Assembly: GCA_947626085.1 (NCBI GenBank)
Contig: CANQQU010000019.1
Location: 1-34,174, forward strand
Origin: an uncultured Oscillospiraceae bacterium
GTDB taxonomy: Bacteria; Bacillota; Clostridia; Oscillospirales; Oscillospiraceae
Length of the DNA stretch: 34,174 nucleotides
Direction of reading: 5' to 3'
Positions 24,076 through 32,123 of this stretch are shown one piece after another. Both the position numbers and the translations under genes were made by a program. The number at the start of each line of letters is the position of its first letter. Position 1 is the first letter of the stretch. The notes beneath the pieces are model-generated. The model did no database searches and was not told the origin of the DNA. It saw only the letters and a program-made list of their open reading frames with translations.

Positions 24076-25530
24076 TCATCCTTTTCCGTTGCTCTTCAGG
24101 AGTTGATCGCGGATATCCCAGAGCTTTTGGGAGAGGTCAACATAATATGTCTGGGGGTTGTCGAACCGCTTGACCTCGTCCCAGAGCTTGTCCACCTGGG
24201 ACAGGCAGTAGGCCCGGATCTCCTCCAGGCTGGGGCACCGGTACACCAGCTTGCCCCCTTGGAAGATCGGCACCTGCAGCTCCTTGGCCTCAAAATTATA
24301 GACGGTCTTCCGCTTCCAGGTGGCCTCCGGGTCAAAGATCTCCAGCTCGCCGGAGTCGTCCACCCCCTCGTCGTAGACGCAGAGGTAGTCGGCAATGGCC
24401 TTGCCGGTGTCCTTGCCGAAGAACCGGTAGAGCTTCTTGAAATGGGGGTTCGTGATCTTGCCCACGTTTTCGGAGATCTTGATCTTGGGCACGATGGAGC
24501 CGTCGGGCTTTTCCACCGCCGCCAGCTTGTACACCCCGCCGAACACCGGCTCGCTGCGGGCGGTGATCAGCCGCTCGCCCACGCCGAACATGTCGATTTT
24601 TGCCCCCTGGCGGAGAATATCCTGGATGATATACTCGTCCAGAGAGTTGGAAACGGAGATCTTGCACTTGGTCCAGCCCGCTTCGTCCAGCATCTTTCGG
24701 GCCTGGCAGGTCAGATAGGTCATGTCCCCGGAGTCCAGCCGAATGCCGCAGTCCTCAATGCCCAGGGGCTTCAGGACCTCGTTAAACGCCCGGATGGCGT
24801 TGGGGACCCCGGAGCGAAGGGTGTTGTAGGTGTCCACCAGCAGGGTGGCGTTGTGGGGATAGAGCTGACAGTAGGCCTTGAAGGCCTCGTACTCCGAGTC
24901 GAACATCTGGACCCAGGCGTGGGCCATGGTGCCGCCGGCATAGACCCCGTAGAGCTGGTCGGAGATGGTGCAGGCGGTGCCGTTGCAGCCGCCGATGTAG
25001 GCCGCCCGGGCGCCCAGAATGGCGGCGTCCGCCCCCTGGGCCCGGCGGGAGCCAAATTCCAGCACCGTCCGGCCCTGGGCCGCCCGGACCACCCGGTTGG
25101 CCTTGGTGGCGATGAGGCTCTGGTGGTTCACACTGAGCAGCAGGAAGGTCTCGATCAGCTGGGCCTCGATGGCCGGGGCCCGGACCGTGAGAATGGGCTC
25201 CTTGGGGAAGATGGGCGTGCCCTCGGGCACGGCCCAGATGTCGCCGGTGAAGTGAAAATCCGCCAGGTAGGCCAGAAATTCCTCAGAAAACAGCTTCCGG
25301 CCCCGGAGATATTCGATATCCTCCGGCGTGAAGTGGAGATTCTGGATATAGTCCACGATCTGCTCCAGCCCGGCGGCGATGGCGAAGCCGCCTCCGTCGG
25401 GGCACTGGCGGAAGAACACGTCAAAGTAGCAGATCCGGTCGCCGTAGCCCTTTTCAAAGTAGCCGTTGCCCATGGTCAGCTCGTAAAAATCGCAGAGCAT
25501 GGTGAGATTGAGTTTTTGATCGTTTGCCAT
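24076..25530 (-). CDS. pncB: Nicotinate phosphoribosyltransferase
   Basis: The 484-residue enzyme makes nicotinate mononucleotide from nicotinate and PRPP in the NAD salvage pathway. Family landmarks are LTMLCDFYELTMGNGYF at the N terminus, the EFGSRRAQGADAAILGARAAYIGGCNGT active-site stretch with the phosphoribosyl-binding residues, and GIRLDSGDMTYL and SNSLDEYIIQDILRQGAKIDMFGVGERL around the barrel. Length is normal. Its stop is next to the start of a membrane protein gene, and a consensus promoter lies at 25591-25563. The operon is divergent from the acetyltransferase-tgt genes. Confidence 0.96.
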   Translation of the reverse strand: MANDQKLNLTMLCDFYELTMGNGYFEKGYGDRICYFDVFFRQCPDGGGFAIAAGLEQIVDYIQNLHFTPEDIEYLRGRKLFSEEFLAYLADFHFTGDIWAVPEGTPIFPKEPILTVRAPAIEAQLIETFLLLSVNHQSLIATKANRVVRAAQGRTVLEFGSRRAQGADAAILGARAAYIGGCNGTACTISDQLYGVYAGGTMAHAWVQMFDSEYEAFKAYCQLYPHNATLLVDTYNTLRSGVPNAIRAFNEVLKPLGIEDCGIRLDSGDMTYLTCQARKMLDEAGWTKCKISVSNSLDEYIIQDILRQGAKIDMFGVGERLITARSEPVFGGVYKLAAVEKPDGSIVPKIKISENVGKITNPHFKKLYRFFGKDTGKAIADYLCVYDEGVDDSGELEIFDPEATWKRKTVYNFEAKELQVPIFQGGKLVYRCPSLEEIRAYCLSQVDKLWDEVKRFDNPQTYYVDLSQKLWDIRDQLLKSNGKG

Positions 25531-25562
25531 TGCAGGACACCTCGAATTTTGGCATTTTCCCT

Positions 25563-25591
25563 ATTATAAGTCAACCGATGAAAAATAGCAA
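25563..25591 (-). promoter_or_regulatory. Promoter of the pncB operon
   Basis: On the minus strand TTGCTA (25591-25586), a 17 bp spacer and a perfect TATAAT (25568-25563). A TTGACT just before the -10 is too close to act as its -35. Confidence 0.75.
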
Positions 25592-25601
25592 TCTTTTTTT
25601 C

Positions 25602-25630
25602 TTGACAGCCCTTCCCTTTTCGGCTATATT
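25602..25630 (+). promoter_or_regulatory. Promoter of the acetyltransferase-tgt operon
   Basis: A perfect TTGACA (25602-25607), a 17 bp spacer and TATATT (25625-25630). Its -35 is only ten bases from the -35 of the divergent pncB promoter. Confidence 0.85.
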
Positions 25631-25656
25631 GAAAAGAAAATGAAAGGAGAACCGCC

Positions 25657-26229
25657 ATGGACGCCCCTGTGGATGTGACAAAGGTTCATTTGGAAACGCC
25701 CAGGCTCCTCCTCCGGCCCTGGGAGGAGGAGGATCTGGAGGATTTTTTCGCCTACGCCAGCGTGGACGACGTGGGTCCGATGGCGGGCTGGCGGCCCCAT
25801 GAGAACCGGGAGGTCTCCCGGGGCATCCTCCGGCGGTTTATCGATGAGAAAAAGACCTTCGCCCTGGTTTTGAAGGAAAGCGGCCATGTGATCGGCTCCG
25901 TCGGCCTGGAGCGGCTGGAGCGGTCCGAGGACCCCGCGCCGGACCGGCTGGGCCGGGAGATCGGCTACGTCCTGGCCAAGGATTACTGGGGCCGGGGGCT
26001 GATGCCGGAGGCGGTGAAGGCCGTCATCGAGTACTGCTTTACCGTCTGGAATTATGATTTTCTCACCTGCGGGCACTTTCTCCGCAACACCCGGAGCCGC
26101 CGGGTGGTGGAAAAATGCGGCTTTACCTTCTGGAAGGAAATTTCCTGCCGGACCCAGCTGGGGACGGTGGAGCAGACCCGGCTCTATATCCGCTACAATC
26201 CGAGAAAAAGAGAGGAATGCCATGTTTGA
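25657..26229 (+). CDS. GNAT family N-acetyltransferase (RimJ/RimL-like)
   Basis: The 190-residue protein begins with the LETPRLLLRPWEEEDLEDFF pattern of the Acetyltransf_3 group that includes RimJ and RimL. The acetyl-CoA binding region is REIGYVLAKDYWGRGLMPEAV, and a C-terminal NTRSRRVVEKCGF follows. It probably acetylates an amine on a protein or small molecule. AAAGGAGA precedes the ATG. The last codons overlap the start of tgt by eight bases, so both are translated together. Confidence 0.92.
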   Translation: MDAPVDVTKVHLETPRLLLRPWEEEDLEDFFAYASVDDVGPMAGWRPHENREVSRGILRRFIDEKKTFALVLKESGHVIGSVGLERLERSEDPAPDRLGREIGYVLAKDYWGRGLMPEAVKAVIEYCFTVWNYDFLTCGHFLRNTRSRRVVEKCGFTFWKEISCRTQLGTVEQTRLYIRYNPRKREECHV

Positions 26230-27352
26230 GCTGCTGAAAACCGAGGGCCGGGCCCGGCGGGGCGTGTTCACCTGCGCCCATGGGACGGTCCAGACCCCGG
26301 TATTTATGAATGTGGGCACCCAGGGGGCCATCAAGGGCGCCCTCAGCGCCCGAGATTTGAAGGAGATCGGCTGCCAGGTGGAGCTGTCCAACACCTACCA
26401 CCTCCACCTCCGGCCGGGAGATGAAAATGTAAAGGCCCTGGGGGGCCTCCACAAGTTCATCACCTGGGACGGACCCATTTTGACGGACTCCGGGGGCTTC
26501 CAGGTATTCTCCCTGGCCGGGCTGCGGAAAATTAAAGAGGAGGGCGTCACCTTCGCCTCTCACATCGATGGGCATCGCATTTTTATGGGGCCGGAGGAGA
26601 GCATGCGGATCCAGTCGAATCTGGGCTCCGACATCTGCATGGCCCTGGACGAGTGCGTCGAAAACCCGGCGCCCAAGGACTATGTAAAGCAGAGCGTGGA
26701 CCGGACCTACCGCTGGCTGGTTCGGTGCAAGGCGGAGAACGCCCGGTTAAACGCCCTGCCGGACACCGTCAACCCCCATCAGATGCTCTGGGGCATCAAC
26801 CAGGGGGGCACCTACGCCGATCTGCGGGTGGCGCATATGAAGCAAATCGCGGAACTGGACCTGCCTGGGTACGCCATCGGCGGCCTGGCGGTGGGCGAGA
26901 GTACCGAGACCATGTATGAGGTCATCGAGGCGGTGGAGCCCCACATGCCAAAGGACCGGCCCCGCTACCTGATGGGGGTGGGAACCCCCAGCAATATTAT
27001 TGAAGGCGTGGCCAGAGGCGTCGACTTTTTTGACTGCGTTATGCCCGCCCGGAACGCCCGCCATGCCCGGCTCTTCACCTGGGAGGGGGCCATCAATCTG
27101 AAAAACGCCAAGTACCAATTAGACAGCGGGCCGGTGGACCCCCAGTGCGACTGCCCCGTGTGCCGGAGGTACTCCCGGGCCTATCTGCGGCACCTGTTCA
27201 TCGCCGAGGAAATGCTGGCCATGCGGCTGGGGGTGCTGCACAATCTCTATTTTTACAACAAGCTCCTGGAGAGAATCCGCCAGGCCCTGGACAAAGGCCG
27301 GTTTGAGGCCTTCCGCCGGGAATATTCGGAAAAACTCAGCCGAAGAATCTAG
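26222..27352 (+). CDS. tgt: tRNA-guanine transglycosylase
   Basis: Tgt swaps guanine 34 for the queuosine precursor preQ1 in tRNAs with GUN anticodons. The 376-residue protein has all catalytic elements: Asp89 in LTDSGGFQVFSL, nucleophile Asp271 in FFDCVMPARNARH, and zinc ligands Cys309, Cys311, Cys314 and His340. The start at 26222 gives MFELLKTEGRARRG and has GAGAGGA upstream; the longer open frame is an extension through the acetyltransferase gene. No queuosine biosynthesis gene is adjacent. yajC follows with its own promoter. Confidence 0.97.
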   Translation: MFELLKTEGRARRGVFTCAHGTVQTPVFMNVGTQGAIKGALSARDLKEIGCQVELSNTYHLHLRPGDENVKALGGLHKFITWDGPILTDSGGFQVFSLAGLRKIKEEGVTFASHIDGHRIFMGPEESMRIQSNLGSDICMALDECVENPAPKDYVKQSVDRTYRWLVRCKAENARLNALPDTVNPHQMLWGINQGGTYADLRVAHMKQIAELDLPGYAIGGLAVGESTETMYEVIEAVEPHMPKDRPRYLMGVGTPSNIIEGVARGVDFFDCVMPARNARHARLFTWEGAINLKNAKYQLDSGPVDPQCDCPVCRRYSRAYLRHLFIAEEMLAMRLGVLHNLYFYNKLLERIRQALDKGRFEAFRREYSEKLSRRI

Positions 27353-27359
27353 ATTTTCC

Positions 27360-27387
27360 TTGCTTTTTTTCCAATCGATGGTATAAT
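27360..27387 (+). promoter_or_regulatory. Promoter for yajC
   Basis: TTGCTT (27360-27365), a 16 bp spacer and a perfect TATAAT (27382-27387). Confidence 0.6.
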
Positions 27388-27417
27388 GAGAAAAGACTAA
27401 CACGAAGGAGCGTTACT

Positions 27418-27819
27418 ATGCTGTATTTTTTGGAGTCCACCGGCGCCGCCGTTGATCCCGGCGCGGGGATGATGAGCACCGTCATCATGCTGGTGCTGAT
27501 GCTGGCCGTCTTCTACTTTATGCTGATCCGCCCGGAGAACAAGCGGAAGAAGGAAGCGGAGGAAATGCGCAATGCCGTGAAGGTGGGCGACGAGATCACC
27601 ACCATCGGCGGCATTGTGGGCAAGGTGGTCCATGTGAAGGAGGATAAGATCGTTCTGGAGACCGGCGCGGACCAGGTCCGCATCGAGTTTGCCAAGTGGG
27701 CCATCTCCTCCAATGAGACCGCTGCCGCCGCCGCCAAGGAGGAGGCCAAGAAGGCCGAGGAAGCCAAGGCCAAGGCCAAAGCCGCCAAGAAGGCCGCCAA
27801 GGAAGCAAAGGGAAAATAA
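27418..27819 (+). CDS. yajC: Preprotein translocase subunit YajC
   Basis: The 133-residue protein has a single membrane helix at about 19-40, the IRPENKRKKEAEEMRNAVKVGDEI motif after it, and the small beta domain TTIGGIVGKVVHVKEDKIVLETG. YajC associates with SecDF in the Sec translocon. The last 35 residues are an Ala, Lys and Glu-rich helix that is longer than in most YajC proteins. AAGGAGCG lies upstream of the ATG. secD and secF do not follow; a terminator comes directly after. Confidence 0.95.
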   Translation: MLYFLESTGAAVDPGAGMMSTVIMLVLMLAVFYFMLIRPENKRKKEAEEMRNAVKVGDEITTIGGIVGKVVHVKEDKIVLETGADQVRIEFAKWAISSNETAAAAAKEEAKKAEEAKAKAKAAKKAAKEAKGK

Positions 27820-27825
27820 TCGACA

Positions 27826-27859
27826 GGCCCCGGCTCTTCGCCGGGGCCCATTCGTTTTT
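27826..27859 (+). terminator. Intrinsic terminator after yajC
   Basis: GGCCCCGGC (27826-27834) pairs with GCCGGGGCC (27840-27848) around a TCTTC loop, with CATTCGTTTTT following. It may also halt the convergent acetyltransferase transcript, weakly. Confidence 0.8.
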
Positions 27860-27867
27860 AGATACGC

Positions 27868-28407
27868 TTACCGCAGTTCTGGAGAAATGGAAGCGTTAGA
27901 ATCGTCCAAAGGTTTACATAATGTGTAACAGTTGGTCCGCACCGTTCCATCCGTATAGGTCGCGGAGTCTTTGTAAATCCGAAAGCCGCAGGCCCGGTGG
28001 ACCGCCAGGGAGGGGCCGTTGTCCTTGTCCACATGGGAGTAGAGAATCTTCCACCCCTGCTCCCCTGCCCACCGGGCGGCGGAGGCCAGCAGGGCCTTCC
28101 CATAGCCCCGGTTCCGCTGTTCCGGGGCTGTCTCCAGGGCCTCTACCAACAGGCCGTCGGAAAAGGGCCAGAGCCGCAGGGCGGCAAAGTACCGCCCCGC
28201 CTCCTCCCAGACGGCATAGACCGCCTGGGGGCGGCGGAAGAAGTCTTCCCGGAGAAATTGGTAGAAATCCGCCTCCACCTGCAAAATCCCCTGATTTTCC
28301 GGCAGCTCGGGATAGAGGTCCCGGGCGTTTTCCTCGTTTCCCTCCCGGTACACCTCCATCAGCTCCCGGAAGGAGATTTGGGACAGCCGGGTGTAGATTG
28401 TGAGCAT
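27868..28407 (-). CDS. GNAT family N-acetyltransferase at the end of the ABC exporter operon
   Basis: The 179-residue protein has a GNAT core. ALRLWPFSDGLLVEALETAP forms the central strand and EQRNRGYGKALLASAARWAG the acetyl-CoA loop. HVDKDNGPSLAVHRACGFRIYKDS is the last strand-helix region. The start at 28407 follows the stop of the second exporter gene by one base and has GAGG within that gene's end, so it is co-translated. The upstream open frame to 28536 is a shadow. Being in an operon with an attenuator-controlled multidrug-type exporter, it might acetylate an exported or toxic compound. The substrate is not known. Confidence 0.9.
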   Translation of the reverse strand: MLTIYTRLSQISFRELMEVYREGNEENARDLYPELPENQGILQVEADFYQFLREDFFRRPQAVYAVWEEAGRYFAALRLWPFSDGLLVEALETAPEQRNRGYGKALLASAARWAGEQGWKILYSHVDKDNGPSLAVHRACGFRIYKDSATYTDGTVRTNCYTLCKPLDDSNASISPELR

Positions 28408-28408
28408 T

Positions 28409-30175
28409 TTACCCCTCCTCGTATTGGCTGTTGTAGAGCCGGTAGTAAAACCCTTTCTTCTCCAGCAGCTCCTGATGGGTCCCCTCCTCGATGAGCCGCC
28501 CCTGGTCGATGACCAGGATCTTGTCCGCGTCCACAATGGTGCTGAGCCGGTGGGCGATGACGAAGCTGGTCCGGCCCTTCATCAGGGTATCCATGGCCCG
28601 TTGGATCAGGATCTCCGTCCGGGTGTCCACATTGGAGGTGGCCTCGTCCAGGATCAGCAGGGGCCGGTCCGCTAGGAAGGCCCGGGCGATGGTCAGCAGC
28701 TGCTTCTGCCCGCCGGAGAGATTGGCGGAGTCCTCCCGGATGGGGGTGTCGTAGCCCTGGGGCATGGCGGTGATCAGCCGGTGGCAGTGGGTTCGGCAGC
28801 AGGCACGCTCAATCTCGGCCATGGACGCGCCGGGATTGCCGTAGGCCACGTTCTCCCGGAGGGTGCCGGGGAACAGCCAGGTGTCCTGCAGCACCATGGC
28901 GAACCGGCCCCGCACCTGCTCTCGATCGATTTGGGCGGTGTCCTGCCCATCCAGAAGAATGGCGCCGCTGTCCGGGTCGTAAAACCGCATCAAAAGGTTC
29001 ACCAGGGTGGTCTTTCCCCCGCCGGTGGGGCCGACGATGGCGATCTTCTGCCCCGGCTCGGCCCGGAAGGAAATTTCCTTCAAAATGGGCTCGTCCTTCC
29101 GGTAGCCGAAGGTCACGTCCTGAAATTCCACCGCACCATGGGTCTGCTCCGGAAGATTACCTGTCTGCACCGGCTCCTCCGGCAGGTCCAGGAAGCCATA
29201 GACCCGATTGGCGGCGGCGACCACCCAGTGCAGATAGCTGATGTCGTCCCCCAGCATTTCCAGGGGGGAGGCAAACTGCTGGGCGTAGAGGATCACCGTC
29301 ACCACAGTCCCCACGCCGATGGTCCCCCGCAAAATCAGCCAGCCCCCCAGCAGGGCGATGAGAATATAGGCGGCGGCGTTGGTCAGCCGCACCACCGGGG
29401 CCACCAGCCCGGCGGTAAAGTGGGCCCGGAAGGTGTTCTCCGCCAGCGCATGGTTCTTCTCTTCGTGTTTGTCCTGGGTAAACTCCTCCAGGGCGTAGGC
29501 CCGGGCGGTCTCAAAATTGGAGAATGCCTCCTCCGTCACCCCGGTCAGCGCCTCCGACGAATCAAACATGGCGTCGAAATTTTTGGTGCAGACCCGGCTG
29601 ACCTGGGTGGTCAGCCACAGAGAAAGGGGCGTCAGCACCACCACAAAGCAGGCCAGGGCGGGGTTCTCCCGGAACATGGCCACCGCCACCGCCGCCAGCT
29701 GAAAGGCCCCCAGCACCAGGCCGTCGAACACCTGGTGGAGATAGCCCCCCAGGTCCCCCACGTCTCCGGTCATCCGGCTCAGGACCTCCCCCACCGGGGT
29801 CTGGTCCACATAGCCCACCGGCAGGCGGCTCAGCTTTTCGGAAATTCGCAGCCGGAAGCCGCAGGTGAAGTGGCTGGTCACCAGCCGGTTCATCAGGGCG
29901 ATATTGCCGTAGGACAAGACCTGGCTCCCGGCGTAGCAGGCCAGCAGCAGGGCCAGAGACGGCAGCAGCGCCCGGGGAAGCCCGGCCAGGGCCCCGGCGG
30001 CGGCGCCGTCGCAGACGCGCTGGATGATCTTGCCCAGCAGCTGGGGCGCCGCCACGGCGCACAGCACCAAAGTCAGATTCATTCCGGCGGCCAGGGCCAG
30101 TCCCCATCCAATGGGCGCCGCCTCCCGGCCCAGTCGCAGCAGCACCCGGTAATTTTCTTTTTTCTTATTATCCAT
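28409..30175 (-). CDS. ABC exporter, catalytically complete half (second gene of heterodimeric pair)
   Basis: The 588-residue half-transporter has an N-terminal six-helix membrane domain (about 20-310) and a C-terminal ATPase. Walker A is GPTGGGKT at 382-389, the signature LSGGQ at 486-490, Walker B with catalytic Glu is LLILDEATSNVD (Asp510-Glu511), and the switch histidine is His542 in IAHRLST. It therefore keeps a full catalytic site set. The start at 30175 gives MDNKKKENYRVLL, with AAGGAG upstream, and overlaps the stop of the first exporter gene by eight bases. It resembles BmrD-type subunits of multidrug exporters. The transported compound is unknown. Confidence 0.93.
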   Translation of the reverse strand: MDNKKKENYRVLLRLGREAAPIGWGLALAAGMNLTLVLCAVAAPQLLGKIIQRVCDGAAAGALAGLPRALLPSLALLLACYAGSQVLSYGNIALMNRLVTSHFTCGFRLRISEKLSRLPVGYVDQTPVGEVLSRMTGDVGDLGGYLHQVFDGLVLGAFQLAAVAVAMFRENPALACFVVVLTPLSLWLTTQVSRVCTKNFDAMFDSSEALTGVTEEAFSNFETARAYALEEFTQDKHEEKNHALAENTFRAHFTAGLVAPVVRLTNAAAYILIALLGGWLILRGTIGVGTVVTVILYAQQFASPLEMLGDDISYLHWVVAAANRVYGFLDLPEEPVQTGNLPEQTHGAVEFQDVTFGYRKDEPILKEISFRAEPGQKIAIVGPTGGGKTTLVNLLMRFYDPDSGAILLDGQDTAQIDREQVRGRFAMVLQDTWLFPGTLRENVAYGNPGASMAEIERACCRTHCHRLITAMPQGYDTPIREDSANLSGGQKQLLTIARAFLADRPLLILDEATSNVDTRTEILIQRAMDTLMKGRTSFVIAHRLSTIVDADKILVIDQGRLIEEGTHQELLEKKGFYYRLYNSQYEEG

Positions 30176-31883
30176 GCTCCTTCCCTCCCGTCTGGGAGTC
30201 GTAGATCTCCCGATACACCTGGCAGCTTTCCAAAAGCTGGCTGTGGGTCCCCGCCCCCACCAGACTTCCCCCGTCCAGCACGAACACCAGGTCGCAGTGG
30301 GCGGCGGTGGAGATCCGCTGGGTGATGAGGATCTGGGTCTTCCCCGCAAGGCGCTTGGCCAGAGCGGAACGGAGAGCCGCCTCCGTCAAAAAATCCAGCG
30401 CGGAAAAGCTGTCGTCAAACAGATAGACCGGCGCGTTTTTCAGCAGCGCCCGGGCGATGCACAGCCGCTGCTTCTGCCCGCCGGACAGGTTCTTGCCGGA
30501 CTGCTTCACCGGATGGTCCAGCCCCAGCTCCCGGACAAATCCGGCCTGGGCGGCCTCCAGGGCGTCCCACAGCTCCTCATCAAGTGCCTCGGGCCTGCCC
30601 ATCCGCAGATTTTCCCGAATGGTGCCGGAGTAGAGGGCGGCGCTTTGCAGCACTGGGCTGAGCTGGTCCCGGAGAGTCCGGCGGTTGAGACCGGAAAGGT
30701 CCCGCCCGCCTAAGTAAATTTTTCCCTCCGCCGGGGGATAGAAGCCCAGCAGCAGCCGGGCCAGGGTGGTCTTCCCCGCCCCGGTGCCGCCAATGATGGC
30801 GGCCTTTTTCCCCGCCGGGATGGTCAGGCTGATATGCTCCAACGCCGGGGCGGCGCCACCGGGATAGGTGAAAGACACGTCCTCCAGCCGGATGCTGCCC
30901 TCCAGCGTCACCTCTTCCCGGGGCGCGGGCTCCTCCTGGATCGGGGCCCGCAGGGCCTGGCCGATCCGCTCCGCCGCCACCCGGGCGTGGGGCATTTCGA
31001 TGATGACGAAGGCGGCGTTGATGACGCTGCCGCTGGTCAGGGCGATGTACTGCACGATGGCGAAGAGGTCCGGCCCCGTCAGGCCGGTGCCGCCCTCTAA
31101 GCGGAAGATCCCCAGATACACCACCAGCACCGCCGCGGCGTTCAGCAGGAAGGTGGTCACCGGGGCGATCAGGCTCTCGGCATTGTTGGCGCTGATCATG
31201 GCCCGGGACATGACCCGGGTGGCGGAGGCCACCTGCTCATGGGCGTCCCGCTCCCGCTGGAAGGCACGGATCACCCGGATGCCCCGGAGCCGCTGGCGGA
31301 TCAGCTCATTCTGGCGGTCCACGCTGCCGTCGCTCTCCTCCCACAATGGGTTGATCCGCTTTCCGGTCCAGGTGACAAGCAGAAACACCAGGGGCAGAAA
31401 GGCCAGCATGGCCAGGGCCAATACCCAGTCCTTGGCCATGGTCAGCCCCACCCCGCCGAAAAACAGCACGGGGATGGTGATGACGGCGTCGGACAGGGCC
31501 ACCGCCAGCCAGGACACGGTCTGCACATCCTTGGTAGCCCGCGTCACCAGGGCGGCGGTGCCGATGGAGCCGAAGGTCTCAAAATCCATGCGGTTGACCC
31601 GCTGGAACACCGCCCGGCGCAGGTCGGCGCAGTAGTTCGCCACCACCCGGGTAGAAAGCAAGCTGCCCAGCACCTGGCAGCCCACCCCCAAAAGAGTGAA
31701 CAGAAGCATTTTTCCACAGCCCAGCAGAATCATTTGAAAATCCTTGCCGTAGACCCCCTGATTGAGCAGGTCGCTCATCACGGTGGGCAGCAGCAGGTCG
31801 CACAGGCCCGACATGGTCAGCGCCAGGCCGGAAAAGAGCATCCTCATCCAATAGGGCTTGAGATAGCCCAGCATCGTTTTCAT
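30168..31883 (-). CDS. ABC exporter, degenerate-site half (first gene of heterodimeric pair)
   Basis: The 571-residue half-transporter begins MKTMLGYLKPYWMRM and has six membrane segments in the first ~300 residues. Its ATPase has Walker A GGTGAGKT at 365-372 and signature LSGGQ at 466-470. However, the Walker B glutamate is Asp491 (LFDDSFSALD), and the switch histidine is Gln522 (ITQRIST). These are the changes expected of the subunit contributing the degenerate site in heterodimeric exporters such as BmrC of BmrCD. The start was placed at 31883 because GGGAGG stands just upstream; an ATG at 31916 would lie at the terminator. Its message begins at an attenuator-like leader, described separately. 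Confidence 0.93.
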   Translation of the reverse strand: MKTMLGYLKPYWMRMLFSGLALTMSGLCDLLLPTVMSDLLNQGVYGKDFQMILLGCGKMLLFTLLGVGCQVLGSLLSTRVVANYCADLRRAVFQRVNRMDFETFGSIGTAALVTRATKDVQTVSWLAVALSDAVITIPVLFFGGVGLTMAKDWVLALAMLAFLPLVFLLVTWTGKRINPLWEESDGSVDRQNELIRQRLRGIRVIRAFQRERDAHEQVASATRVMSRAMISANNAESLIAPVTTFLLNAAAVLVVYLGIFRLEGGTGLTGPDLFAIVQYIALTSGSVINAAFVIIEMPHARVAAERIGQALRAPIQEEPAPREEVTLEGSIRLEDVSFTYPGGAAPALEHISLTIPAGKKAAIIGGTGAGKTTLARLLLGFYPPAEGKIYLGGRDLSGLNRRTLRDQLSPVLQSAALYSGTIRENLRMGRPEALDEELWDALEAAQAGFVRELGLDHPVKQSGKNLSGGQKQRLCIARALLKNAPVYLFDDSFSALDFLTEAALRSALAKRLAGKTQILITQRISTAAHCDLVFVLDGGSLVGAGTHSQLLESCQVYREIYDSQTGGKEHG

Positions 31884-31914
31884 TTTTTCCTCCCGAATTT
31901 CTAAAAATGGCCGC

Positions 31915-31944
31915 AAAAAAACGGCCCGAGCCGAAGCTCGCGCC
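31915..31944 (-). terminator. Intrinsic terminator in the leader of the ABC exporter operon
   Basis: On the minus strand GGCGCGAGC (31944-31936), a TTCG tetraloop and GCTCGGGCC (31931-31923) form eight of nine pairs, followed by G and seven T residues. It stands 32 bases before the exporter start and after a leader ORF, so it works as an attenuator rather than as the end of a gene. Confidence 0.9.
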
Positions 31945-31972
31945 GCAAGAAAACCAACACGCAGTCAAAAAT

Positions 31973-32062
31973 CTAGCGTGCGGCCAAACAGGAAGCGAGT
32001 TCCGGGCATAGTTGTAGCGTGATAACGAGCGCAAAGCGCTGAAAAGTCTTTCTGATCCGCAC
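31973..32062 (-). CDS. 29-residue leader peptide of the ABC exporter operon (attenuation type)
   Basis: A GTG start at 32062 has a perfect AAAGGAGG eight bases upstream and opens a 29-codon frame that ends at TAG (31975-31973). The product starts MRIRKTFQRF, continues with a hydrophobic LVITLQL stretch and ends CLAAR. Thirty bases after the stop comes the intrinsic terminator, then the exporter's own ribosome binding site. The frame uses the codons CTA, CAA and ATC, which are uncommon among the neighbours. The last codons (GGCCGC region, 31985-31980) can pair with GCGGC at 31946-31942, at the base of the terminator stem. They can also pair with GCGGCC at 31914-31909, just past its T tract. 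Stalled translation could thus change which hairpin forms. I infer it to be a BmrB-like regulatory peptide; no homologue was searched. Confidence 0.75.
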   Translation of the reverse strand: MRIRKTFQRFALVITLQLCPELASCLAAR

Positions 32063-32094
32063 GGAAATCGCCTCCTTTCAAAAAATCTAGCCTT

Positions 32095-32123
32095 ACTTTA
32101 GCACAGGGGATGGAATTTGTCAA
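32095..32123 (-). promoter_or_regulatory. Promoter of the ABC exporter operon leader
   Basis: On the minus strand a perfect TTGACA (32123-32118), a 17 bp spacer and TAAAGT (32100-32095). Transcription should start near 32088, just before the leader ORF's ribosome binding site at 32078-32071. Confidence 0.85.

Noticed and set aside
28781..30325. 514-codon open frame on the plus strand opposite the ABC genes
   Set aside because: Antisense shadow of two clear ABC transporter genes, rich in His, Gln and Gly, with no motif.
31965..32062. Fragment resembling the N terminus of a choloylglycine hydrolase (CAR...FGRTLDF) in another frame of the exporter leader
   Set aside because: The likeness is only a few residues and ends at a stop. 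It has no start codon with a ribosome binding site, whereas the overlapping 29-codon frame has a perfect one.
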